Assembly: GCF_019424165.1 (NCBI RefSeq) | Contig: NZ_JAHZAA010000002.1 | Span: 62,651-126,650, forward strand | Direction: 5' to 3' | DNA: 64,000 nucleotides | Source: Desulfovibrio sp. | GTDB lineage: Bacteria; Desulfobacterota; Desulfovibrionia; Desulfovibrionales; Desulfovibrionaceae | Part shown: piece after piece, positions 56,825 to 64,000 of the stretch | How positions within the stretch are numbered: the first letter of the stretch is position 1 | Layout: each line of letters begins with the position of its first letter | Made by a program: the position numbers and the translations under genes | The notes under the pieces: generated by a model | What the model saw: the letters and a program-made list of their open reading frames with translations, nothing else | Databases searched by the model: none | What the model was told of the DNA's origin: nothing

Positions 56825-57744
56825 AACGCGCCCCGGACAACGGTAACGGCACGCCCGGCAAACAACAGGCAGCAAGCGCCATGACTACCTGCAAGCATGA
56901 CGAAAAGCATACGGCTCATATGGCGGGCGCGGCGGCAGAGCACGCTTCCGGCCAGGCGCCGTCCGGGGGTTCCGCCAGCACGCCCGGGCTGGTCAGCTTT
57001 GTCGGGGCCGGCCCTGGCGATCCGGAACTTTTGACGCTCAAAGGGCGCAAGGCCATTGAAGAGGCCGCCCTGGTGCTTTATGCCGGCTCGCTGGTTCCGC
57101 CGCAGATAGTGGCCTGCGCGGCCCCCGGCGTGCCTGTGGTAGACTCCGCCCCCCTGAGTCTTGAAGAATGCCACGCGCTGGTACGCCGCACAGCCCTTGA
57201 AGGCGGCGCGGTGGCGCGTGTACACACGGGCGACCCCGCCCTGTACGGCACGCTGCGCGAACAGACGCGCCTGCTGGATGCGGACGGCATTCCCTGGCGC
57301 GTCATACCGGGCGTTACCGCGGCCTGTGCGGCGGCGGCCGCCGCAGGCGTAACCTTTACCGTACCCGATGTCACCCAGAGCCTTGTCATCACCCGTATGG
57401 AAGGGCGCACCCCCGTGCCGGAGCGCGAAGCCGTACGCCGCCTTGCCGCCCACGGCACGTCCATGGCCGTATATCTGTCGGCAGCCTCCAGCGAGGCCCT
57501 GCAAGCTGACCTGCTGTGCCACATGCCGTCTGAAACACCGGTGCTGTGCGCCTGCCGCGTGGGCTGGCCGGACCAGCGCCTCATATGGGCCACCGCCGGA
57601 ACCCTGGCCCAATGTGTTGCGGAACACGGCCTGACCAGACAGACGGTTTTTCTGGTGCTGCCGGGGCAGAATGCACCGGACACATGCTCCCGGCTCTATG
57701 CCTCCGGCTTCAGTCACGGCTACCGGCAGGCAAAAAAAGACTGA
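56821..57744 (+). CDS. cobM: Precorrin-4 C11-methyltransferase
   Basis: CobM/CbiF, 307 residues. The conserved SAM-methylase begins at about residue 58 with SFVGAGPGDPELLTLKGRKAI; VARVHTGDPALYG, VIPGVTAACAAAA and TPVLCACRVGWPDQR follow in order. The first 57 residues are a low-complexity extension not found in the family. ATG overlaps the cbiET stop. No other corrin genes lie to the right, so the rest of the pathway must be elsewhere. Confidence 0.92.
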   Translation: MKRAPDNGNGTPGKQQAASAMTTCKHDEKHTAHMAGAAAEHASGQAPSGGSASTPGLVSFVGAGPGDPELLTLKGRKAIEEAALVLYAGSLVPPQIVACAAPGVPVVDSAPLSLEECHALVRRTALEGGAVARVHTGDPALYGTLREQTRLLDADGIPWRVIPGVTAACAAAAAAGVTFTVPDVTQSLVITRMEGRTPVPEREAVRRLAAHGTSMAVYLSAASSEALQADLLCHMPSETPVLCACRVGWPDQRLIWATAGTLAQCVAEHGLTRQTVFLVLPGQNAPDTCSRLYASGFSHGYRQAKKD

Positions 57745-58340
57745 GCCGCGCAGTGCGGCGGCCCGTGAGTCCGGGCTGGCGCAGAGGCCAGACAGGCGCA
57801 GGCTGACGCGACAGCTTCGCACGGGCATCACGTTTTTGCTGGCCGTACATGCAAAAATGCATCTTTCCGCATACAGCACCTCTGAACAACAGCCCTGACA
57901 AGCCCTTTCCATTGCCCGCAGTGTCGCTGCGGTTCAATATCCCCCTGCCGCACAGAACACTCCTGCGCAAGCCTTTGCCAACGCGTTGGCCGGAGCTTTC
58001 GCGACGGGTTCTTGCGCAAGCAGGCCCCCCGTGCTTCCCCAATCTCATCCCATTTACCTGCCTCGCGCTTTATTCTGTTTATATCCTGATAATTATGCAG
58101 AGCGTGATACTGTTGCGGTTTTTGTTCTTTTGGCGTTTAGCTCATACTGTGTGACAAAGCATGTTTTACAATGTATCAATTGTTCACATGAAGAAGTCAG
58201 TTTGATATTTTTTTCACAATATAGTTTATATTTTTTTATTATCTATGTTTTTACCCCTTTAACAACGTAAAAAAGGACTTACTACTTTATAACAACATTA
58301 CCTCCGTTGTGCATGCAAACCTTTAACCAAAGGAAGCGTC
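57745..58340. other. Intergenic stretch before the aldehyde dehydrogenase
   Basis: GC-rich on the left, then strongly AT-rich from about 58060 to 58330. TTGATA at 58202-58207 with TATATT or TTTATA around 58225-58232 is a possible promoter. TTGTTCACA near 58180 resembles half of a redox-regulator site only. No gene recognised. Confidence 0.5.
58202..58232 (+). promoter_or_regulatory. Possible promoter of the aldehyde dehydrogenase
   Basis: TTGATA and TTTATA are separated by 17 bases, in an AT-rich run about 110 bases before the start codon. With TATATT as -10 the spacer is 19. This is only a moderate match. Confidence 0.3.
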
Positions 58341-59822
58341 ATGAAAAAACCCAATCTGCAGGATAGATATGCTCTCTTCATTGATGGTGAATGGAAAGAG
58401 GCCTCTGACGGGGGAACCTTCGAATCCCTTTGCCCGGCCAATGGCGAACGCCTGGCAACCTGCGCCGAAGCCACCAGAGAAGACGTGGACGCTGCCGTCA
58501 AGGCCGCCACAGCGGCGTGGGCAAGCTGGAAAAATACAGACGCCGCCGAGCGCGCCGACCTGCTCATAAAAATTGCGGATATCATCGACGCCAACAAAGA
58601 ACATCTTGCCATGGTGGAAACACTGGATAACGGCAAGCCCATCCGCGAAACCGCCAATGTGGACATTCCCTTTGCCGCCGACCACTTCCGTTATTTTGCG
58701 GGCGTACTGCGCTCCGAGGAAGGTTCGGCCACCATGCTTGACAAAAACACGCTCTCGCTGGTGCTGCGCGAACCCATCGGCGTGGTAGGCCAGATTGTGC
58801 CGTGGAACTTCCCCTTCCTCATGGCTGCATGGAAGCTGGCCCCCGTGCTTGCCGCAGGCTGCTGCACCGTATTCAAGCCTTCCAACCACACCTCTCTTTC
58901 CGTTCTGGAGCTGGCGCGCCTTATCAACGGTGTGCTGCCCAAGGGCGTGTTCAACGTGATCACCGGGCGCGGTTCGCGCTCCGGCCAGTATATCCTCGAG
59001 CACCCCGGCTTCAACAAGCTGGCCTTTACCGGCTCCACCGATGTGGGCCGCAGCGTGGGCATGGCCGCAGCCAAGCGCCTGATCCCCTCCACTCTGGAGC
59101 TTGGCGGCAAGTCGGCCAACATCTTTTTCCCCGACTGCCAGTGGGACCTCGCCATGGACGGGCTGCAACTGGGCATCCTGTTCAACCAGGGGCAGGTATG
59201 CTGCGCCGGTTCGCGCGTTTTTGTGCATGAAGACATTTATGACAGGTTTGTGGCCGAAGCAGTGGAACGCTTCAACCGCGTCAAGGTGGGCCTGCCCTGG
59301 GAGGCGACCACCCAGATGGGCTCGCAGATCTACGAAGCGCACCTCAAGGCCATTCTGCTTTGCATTGAGCAGGCCAAGGGCGAAGGGGCCACAGTGCTTT
59401 GCGGCGGCGAGCGCGTCACATCGGGCGATCTGGGCAAAGGCTGCTTTATGCGGCCCACCCTGCTCGGCAACGTCACCAACGACATGCGCGTCGCGCGGGA
59501 TGAAATCTTCGGTCCCGTTGCCGTCATCATAAAGTTCAAGACTGAAGAAGACGTGGTCCGCATGGCCAACGACAGCGTATACGGCCTTGGCGGCGGCGTA
59601 TGGACGCGTGACATCAATCGCGCCATCCGCGTAAGCCGCGCCATTGAAACAGGCCGCATGTGGGTGAACACCTACAACAGCATCCCGGCGGGCGCTCCCT
59701 TTGGCGGCTACAAGGAATCGGGCATAGGGCGCGAGACGCACAAGACCATCCTTGAGCACTACACCCAGCAGAAAAACATCATCATCAATCTGTCAGAAAA
59801 CCCCACCGGCTTTTACCCCTAG
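58341..59822 (+). CDS. NAD(P)-dependent aldehyde dehydrogenase
   Basis: A 493-residue ALDH-superfamily enzyme that oxidises aldehydes to carboxylates. The catalytic Cys is Cys287 in NQGQVCCAGSR and the general base is Glu253 in LELGGKSAN. PWNFPFLM and FTGSTDVGRSV are the NAD-site blocks. The chain resembles acetaldehyde/betaine/lactaldehyde-type dehydrogenases. With the iron alcohol dehydrogenase it could oxidise ethanol to acetate. A ribosome site AAAGGAAG precedes the ATG. It is a lone gene with a long AT-rich leader, suggesting its own regulation. Confidence 0.94.
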   Translation: MKKPNLQDRYALFIDGEWKEASDGGTFESLCPANGERLATCAEATREDVDAAVKAATAAWASWKNTDAAERADLLIKIADIIDANKEHLAMVETLDNGKPIRETANVDIPFAADHFRYFAGVLRSEEGSATMLDKNTLSLVLREPIGVVGQIVPWNFPFLMAAWKLAPVLAAGCCTVFKPSNHTSLSVLELARLINGVLPKGVFNVITGRGSRSGQYILEHPGFNKLAFTGSTDVGRSVGMAAAKRLIPSTLELGGKSANIFFPDCQWDLAMDGLQLGILFNQGQVCCAGSRVFVHEDIYDRFVAEAVERFNRVKVGLPWEATTQMGSQIYEAHLKAILLCIEQAKGEGATVLCGGERVTSGDLGKGCFMRPTLLGNVTNDMRVARDEIFGPVAVIIKFKTEEDVVRMANDSVYGLGGGVWTRDINRAIRVSRAIETGRMWVNTYNSIPAGAPFGGYKESGIGRETHKTILEHYTQQKNIIINLSENPTGFYP

Positions 59823-60598
59823 CCGTGGGCGTGTGACAGACACCTGACTGTGTGGCGCGAAGCCTGCTGCGCACCCGCGCCACACAGCAACAGGGAGCAG
59901 TCCGGCGGCGCAATGCCGTACAAGGGCGACAAAAAGCCGACCGGACCGGCAACGGTAAAAACCTCGTGGCTTCGCAGCATGGCCGCCGCACAGCGCATTT
60001 TTGCTTCCGGCGCAAAACAGAAAGCACGGCAAACCACGTTATGCCAGCCATCAGAGTATGCCCCGGCAGCAGACGGAAAACGGCATCGCACCGGGGCATG
60101 GTGAGCCGTTCTCCGGGCAGCATTCTCCACATCCGCCCCGGCGGCCGCTGCCATAAGCGTCAGGCAGCCGGCAGCCAAGCCCCTGATGCCGGACGCCTGA
60201 TCCGGTCGCCACGGGCGGACATACCGGAGCATGCGGGGATAGCACCCCGCAACTTCCGCTATCGGCCATGCGCCGAAACAGAAAGAGGAGGGCCCCCACG
60301 GCCCTCCTCTTCGCATGAGTGGAGAATTTTTTATGGACTGCGAACCTGCCACGCTCCCGTTCATGTCACGGAAAAGTGATGCTTTTCGTGTTTACAAAGA
60401 CAGTACGGCGCTGAGCCGCCTGTCCGGTATGCGTGGTTAGAGCAAATCAACATCGAACCTGTTCATCTGACCCCGTGCGTTTTTTGAATACTCCGCACGG
60501 CGAAACAGCCCCGGACAAGCCTTGCCTGCCCACAGGCGACTGTTTCAGGCTTTCTGTGCTCTGCGGTTCACGGCGTTTTCCCGTTGGGCCAACGCCGG
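59823..60598. other. Intergenic stretch after the aldehyde dehydrogenase
   Basis: About 780 bases without a recognised gene. A GC hairpin at 60284-60310 and a second one, CGGCGTT / AACGCCG, at 60571-60597 are the only clear structures. Confidence 0.5.
60284..60310 (+). terminator. Hairpin after the aldehyde dehydrogenase
   Basis: AGAGGAGGGCC pairs perfectly over 11 bases with GGCCCTCCTCT around a five-base loop. A T run comes only about 14 bases later, so termination is uncertain. Confidence 0.5.
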
Positions 60599-60877
60599 TT
60601 ATTGTTGAGGCGCGTCCGGCACGCGCTGCACCAGGGCCAAAGCCAGCAGCGCGGGCGATATGGTGTGCCTTTGCAGAGGATTGCGCAGCTGACGCCGCAC
60701 AAAGCCCGCCATGTCCATAGCCATATCCGCGTCGGTAATAGCCGCGCGGCTGGCCTTCTTGTTCTCTTCCAGTACGGCAAGGTACCGCTGTATCACGGCA
60801 AGGTCGTGCTCTTCGGGCGCGAGCCTTTCCGGCGGTCCGGCTTCCGACAGGAATGTGTCAGTGATGCGTTGCGACAT
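60599..60877 (-). CDS. Small protein of unknown function
   Basis: A 92-residue protein rich in helix-forming residues, with an acidic N-terminal part (LSEAGPPERLAPEEHDLAVIQRYLAVLEENKK) and no membrane segment or Cys. I do not recognise a family. The reading frame is supported by a good ribosome site (GGGAGG, seven bases before the ATG at 60877); an ATG two codons earlier would overlap it. It is a lone gene. An inverted repeat at 60571-60597 sits just downstream of the stop. Confidence 0.55.
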   Translation of the reverse strand: MSQRITDTFLSEAGPPERLAPEEHDLAVIQRYLAVLEENKKASRAAITDADMAMDMAGFVRRQLRNPLQRHTISPALLALALVQRVPDAPQQ

Positions 60878-61237
60878 GACCATTCCTCCCTGAATGGATC
60901 ACTGCTTCCCTGCATCAGGAGGGGCGGGTTCGCCTTTTTTGTGTCTGTACACGGTCTCCCCTTCCCCACTCATCACCAACTTTATCGGAGTGCGCGGCAA
61001 AAATCTTTAGAGTTTCTGACCGGGAAAAAGCCGTGCACTCCGCCGAAACGTCAACACACGTGATAACAGCATAAATATATTGCGTTTACGCAAGTACATC
61101 AGTACATCAAACCACGTTTTCCTACAGGCCGGTAAAGCTTATCCAGGGCAAACCACCCTGCCGCCACTCCGCCCCGCGCTTGCATGGGCGCGTATTCGCA
61201 GATACCATAAGAGCACCAAGCCAGAAGAGGAGAGTCT
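60878..61237. other. Divergent region before nfnA
   Basis: AT-richer than average, holding the promoters of the small gene and of nfnA. A perfect palindrome TTGCGT TT ACGCAA lies at 61080-61093, followed by two copies of AGTACATC. No gene recognised. Confidence 0.5.
61080..61093. promoter_or_regulatory. Palindromic operator candidate before nfnA
   Basis: TTGCGT TT ACGCAA is a perfect palindrome with a central TT. It does not match a Rex or Fur site as I know them. It lies about 145 bases before the nfnA start. Confidence 0.35.
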
Positions 61238-62083
61238 ATGCCAACACCCATACTGCACAAGGAAAGCCTGATCCCGGGCAAAACCAGCAAGATGGTGCTT
61301 GATGCGCCACAAATTGCCCGCAAGGCCCGGCCCGGCCACTTTGTCATGCTGCGTATGACCCCCACGGGTGAACGCATTCCCCTGACCATTGCAGATACAG
61401 ATGCCGAAAAAGGCACCATTACCATCGTCTATCTGGTCATGGGAAAAAGCACCGCCATTCTCGAAGAACTTGATACCGGCGACTCCATTCTTGATGTTTG
61501 CGGCCCCCTGGGGCACCCCACCCACATTGAAAAGAAAGGCACCGTCATTTGCGTGGGCGGCGGCACGGGCATTGCCGCCATGCACCATATTGCCAAAGGG
61601 CATGCACGTGCCGGCAACAAGGTGGTGGGCATCATCGGCGCGCGCAGCAAAGATCTGCTGCTTTTTGAAAAAGAACTGAAGCTTTTTGTGGATGAACTGC
61701 TCATCTCTACCGATGACGGCAGCTACGGCCACAAGGGCCTTGTAACCGACCTTCTGCGTGACAGGCTTGAAAAAGACAAGAGCGTCTTTGAAGTGGTGGC
61801 CGTCGGCCCTGTGCCGATGATGGCCGCCGTGGCCGAAACCACGCGCTCCTTCGGCGTAAAAACCACTGTCAGTCTCAACCCTATCATGGTTGACGGCATC
61901 GGCATGTGCGGCGCCTGTCGCGTCAGCGTGGGCGGCAAGACCAAGTTTGCCTGTGTGGACGGCCCCGAATTTGACGGGCATGAAGTGGACTTTCCCGAAC
62001 TGCGCCGCCGTCTGGCTGCCTACCGCGAACAGGAAAAGGTCTCCATCGACGATTATCAGCTGAGGATTGCTCATGGAAACTAA
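61238..62083 (+). CDS. NfnA-like ferredoxin-NADP+ oxidoreductase small subunit
   Basis: A 281-residue FAD/NAD(H)-binding protein of the sulfide dehydrogenase/NfnA type. The FAD-binding half has RIPLTIADTD, the NAD-binding half VGGGTGIAAMH. The C-terminal CGACRVSVGGKTKFACVDG with a nearby Asp carries the [2Fe-2S] cluster. With the large subunit it bifurcates electrons between ferredoxin, NADH and NADPH, central to redox balance in sulfate reducers. GAGG lies upstream. The stop overlaps the next gene by 11 bases. Confidence 0.9.
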   Translation: MPTPILHKESLIPGKTSKMVLDAPQIARKARPGHFVMLRMTPTGERIPLTIADTDAEKGTITIVYLVMGKSTAILEELDTGDSILDVCGPLGHPTHIEKKGTVICVGGGTGIAAMHHIAKGHARAGNKVVGIIGARSKDLLLFEKELKLFVDELLISTDDGSYGHKGLVTDLLRDRLEKDKSVFEVVAVGPVPMMAAVAETTRSFGVKTTVSLNPIMVDGIGMCGACRVSVGGKTKFACVDGPEFDGHEVDFPELRRRLAAYREQEKVSIDDYQLRIAHGN

Positions 62084-63494
62084 AACCCCAAAAAAGAAGC
62101 CTATCGCTCCCAGGGTGGACATGCCCTGCCAGCCCGCCGAGGTGCGCCGCGCCAACTTCGATGAAGTGGCCCTGGGCTACACCAAAGAAATGGCTGTTGA
62201 AGAAGCTCAGCGCTGCCTACAGTGCAAAAAGCCCTTCTGCGTCAGCGGTTGCCCTGTGGAAGTACCCATCCGCGATTTTATCCGCGAAGTGGCCCTGGGC
62301 AATATGGATGCGGCCTACCGCATCATCAAAAGCACCAACAGTCTGCCCGCCGTGTGCGGCCGCGTTTGCCCGCAGGAACATCAGTGCGAAGGCAAGTGCG
62401 TCCTCAAGGCCAAGGGCCAGCCTGTAGCTATCGGCCGCCTTGAACGTTTTGTGGCCGACACCTATATAGCAACCACAGCCTGCGAACAGGTTACCGGCAC
62501 CAACGCCTGCGCCCTGCCCAGAGGCGACCTCAAGGTGGCCTGCATCGGCTCCGGCCCCTCATCCCTTACCTGTGCGGGCGTCTGCGCCGCCGCAGGCATC
62601 AAGGTGGATGTATACGAAGCCCTGCACGAGGCTGGTGGGGTACTTATCTACGGCATTCCCGCATTCCGCCTGCCCAAGAATGTGGTCGCCACCGAAATTG
62701 ATGGTCTGCGCCAGTCCGGCGTGGACTTTCATCTGAACGCCGTCGGCGGCCGCACCGTGGACGTGGGCGAGCTGCTTGAAAGCCATCACGCCGTCTTTAT
62801 CGGCGTGGGTGCTGGCCTGCCCGTATTCCTGGGCGTGCCGGGAGAAAACCTGGTGGGCGTGTTCTCGGCCAACGAGTATCTTACCCGCGTGAACCTCGGC
62901 CGGGCTTATGACTTTCCCGATCAGGACACCCCAGCCTTTCCCGGTAAAAACGTCACCGTGTTCGGCGCGGGCAACGTGGCCATGGACGCGGCGCGCACCG
63001 CCCTGCGCATGGGCGCGGAAAGCGTACACGTTGTCTACCGCCGCACCAGAGACGAAATGCCCGCCCGCCTTGAAGAACTGGAACATGCCGAAGAGGAAGG
63101 CGTGCAGTTTGCCATGCTTTCCGCGCCGGTATGCTTTAACGGTAACAGCGAAATGCGCCTCACCTCCGTAACGCTGCAAAAAATGGAGCTGGGCGAGCCA
63201 GACGCCTCCGGTCGACGCCGCCCCGTTGCCATTGAAGGCGAAGTGTATGACCTGCCCACCGACCTCGCCATCGTGGCTCTGGGTACACGTTCCAACCCCA
63301 TCCTTCTGGAAGCCACGCCCGAGCTCAAACTGAACAAGTGGGGCTATATCGAGGCCGATGAAGAAACGGGCGAAACATCCATACCCAATGTCTTTGCCGG
63401 TGGCGACATCGTTACCGGCGCGGCCACCGTTATCCTTGCCATGGGCGCGGGACGCAAGGCCGGACAGGAAATCGTAAGGCGCCTGCTGAAGTAG
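62073..63494 (+). CDS. NfnB-like large subunit (glutamate-synthase small-chain family)
   Basis: A 473-residue FAD protein of the GltD/NfnB family. N-terminal iron-sulfur motifs are CLQCKKPFCVSGCPVEV and CGRVCPQEHQCEGKC. Two Rossmann motifs follow: IGSGPSSLTCAGVCA for FAD and FGAGNVAMDAARTALR for NADPH; GGDIVTGAATVI ends the chain. It is the larger Nfn subunit. A glutamate-synthase small-chain role is less likely because the large chain is absent and the NfnA partner is adjacent. ATG at 62073 is preferred, with GAGG upstream; it overlaps nfnA by 11 bases. Confidence 0.9.
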   Translation: METKTPKKKPIAPRVDMPCQPAEVRRANFDEVALGYTKEMAVEEAQRCLQCKKPFCVSGCPVEVPIRDFIREVALGNMDAAYRIIKSTNSLPAVCGRVCPQEHQCEGKCVLKAKGQPVAIGRLERFVADTYIATTACEQVTGTNACALPRGDLKVACIGSGPSSLTCAGVCAAAGIKVDVYEALHEAGGVLIYGIPAFRLPKNVVATEIDGLRQSGVDFHLNAVGGRTVDVGELLESHHAVFIGVGAGLPVFLGVPGENLVGVFSANEYLTRVNLGRAYDFPDQDTPAFPGKNVTVFGAGNVAMDAARTALRMGAESVHVVYRRTRDEMPARLEELEHAEEEGVQFAMLSAPVCFNGNSEMRLTSVTLQKMELGEPDASGRRRPVAIEGEVYDLPTDLAIVALGTRSNPILLEATPELKLNKWGYIEADEETGETSIPNVFAGGDIVTGAATVILAMGAGRKAGQEIVRRLLK

Positions 63495-63520
63495 CCCGAG
63501 GCACTGCGCTCAAACATTCG

Positions 63521-63599
63521 CGGGGGAGAAAGCTTCCACTGTCTGCGCGCGCCACCGGGGTGCGGCAAGACAGGAAGAGGCTTTCTCCCCCGGTTTTTT
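63521..63599 (+). terminator. Terminator of the nfnAB operon
   Basis: CGGGGGAGAAAGC pairs perfectly over 13 bases with GCTTTCTCCCCCG. The arms continue into a second stem (CTTCC... / ...GGAAG), and six T follow at 63594-63599. Confidence 0.9.
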
Positions 63600-63746
63600 C
63601 CGGGCGGCGGGCCAGCGCGGCCCAAACCCGGCGGCACTGGCCGTCACATCTTGCCAGCCGGGGCCTTCAAGGTCATACTGGTCACAATAACAACCCTCCC
63701 CGCCAATGGGGCCGGAAACATCCCGGAGCATTCAGGAACACCCGTC

Positions 63747-64000
63747 ATGATCCTTGCAGACCTGCACACCCATACCAAATACTCGCACGGCGGCAACAGC
63801 CCGGCTGAAATGCACGCGGCAGCACAGGCCAGGGGTATTGAACTTATCGGCTTTACCGAACATTCTCCCCGGCCGGTGGGCTTCGACTACACGCACGAGT
63901 ACCGCGACAAGCTCACCCGCCACCTGCCGGACTACGCCAGTGAGGTACTGGCCCTCAAGGCGGCCAATGCGGGCGGTCCCTGCCGGGTGCTTTTCGGCAT
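63747..64000 (+). CDS. PHP-domain phosphoesterase (partial, runs off the window)
   Basis: The first 84 residues of a PHP-type metal-dependent phosphoesterase, perhaps a histidinol-phosphatase. The signature DLHTHTKYSHGGNSPAEM is intact, with GFTEHSPRP following. The remainder is outside the window. It is followed by no other visible gene here. The ATG at 63747 starts the signature immediately. Confidence 0.85.
   Translation, partial: MILADLHTHTKYSHGGNSPAEMHAAAQARGIELIGFTEHSPRPVGFDYTHEYRDKLTRHLPDYASEVLALKAANAGGPCRVLFG

Overview
The window reads as chromosomal DNA from a GC-rich deltaproteobacterial sulfate reducer of the Desulfovibrio group. The clues are a 148-residue short-chain flavodoxin of Desulfovibrio type, an NfnAB-like electron-bifurcating pair, an iron alcohol dehydrogenase, a HydG-family radical SAM protein, an anaerobic-type corrin pathway (CbiD) and the style of the adenylate kinase. 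This assignment is inference from gene content. No phage, insertion sequence, CRISPR array, rRNA or tRNA was recognised, and most genes are ordinary housekeeping genes.

Layout. 0.5-11.2 kb: M20 hydrolase and mnmG, a PilZ-type membrane protein, a corC-like/lnt pair, prfB with a programmed +1 frameshift, a degenerate GGDEF protein coupled to a FlhG/MinD ATPase, and an HU protein. 11.3-13.7 kb: dapA facing an iron alcohol dehydrogenase across a shared terminator. 13.7-14.9 kb: a long non-coding stretch with hairpins and a dispersed repeat. 14.9-19.6 kb: a very large membrane protein with what looks like a decayed PHP domain, then an orphan HydG-like protein. 20-22.5 kb: two solute-binding proteins without permeases. 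22.7-29.8 kb: exported MsrB-MsrA, galE, flavodoxin with a probable Fur site over its promoter, a radical SAM protein, a small membrane protein and a CgeB-like glycosyltransferase. 29.8-38.3 kb: AsmA-like protein, adk, dut, an argD-like aminotransferase, a DksA-like zinc finger and a PhoU-like/Pit phosphate pair.

38.5-48 kb, all minus strand: a tightly packed operon (RNase D-like, CofD-like, pseudouridine synthase), then mnmE, jag, yidC, yidD, rnpA and rpmH, the set often found near replication origins, although no dnaA is here. 48.4-52.4 kb: envelope proteins (Ala/Pro-rich exported protein, putative lipoprotein, vWA-OmpA protein) and a shikimate-kinase-like protein. 52.7-57.7 kb: a CntK/DapF-fold racemase translationally close to cbiD, cbiET/cobL and cobM. 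58.3-64 kb: an aldehyde dehydrogenase, a small unknown protein, nfnA-nfnB and the start of a PHP phosphoesterase.

The best leads are the CntK-like racemase attached to the corrin genes, the matching disordered inserts in three successive corrin enzymes, the giant PHP-like membrane protein, the Fur site before flavodoxin, and the inactive-looking GGDEF protein paired with FlhG.
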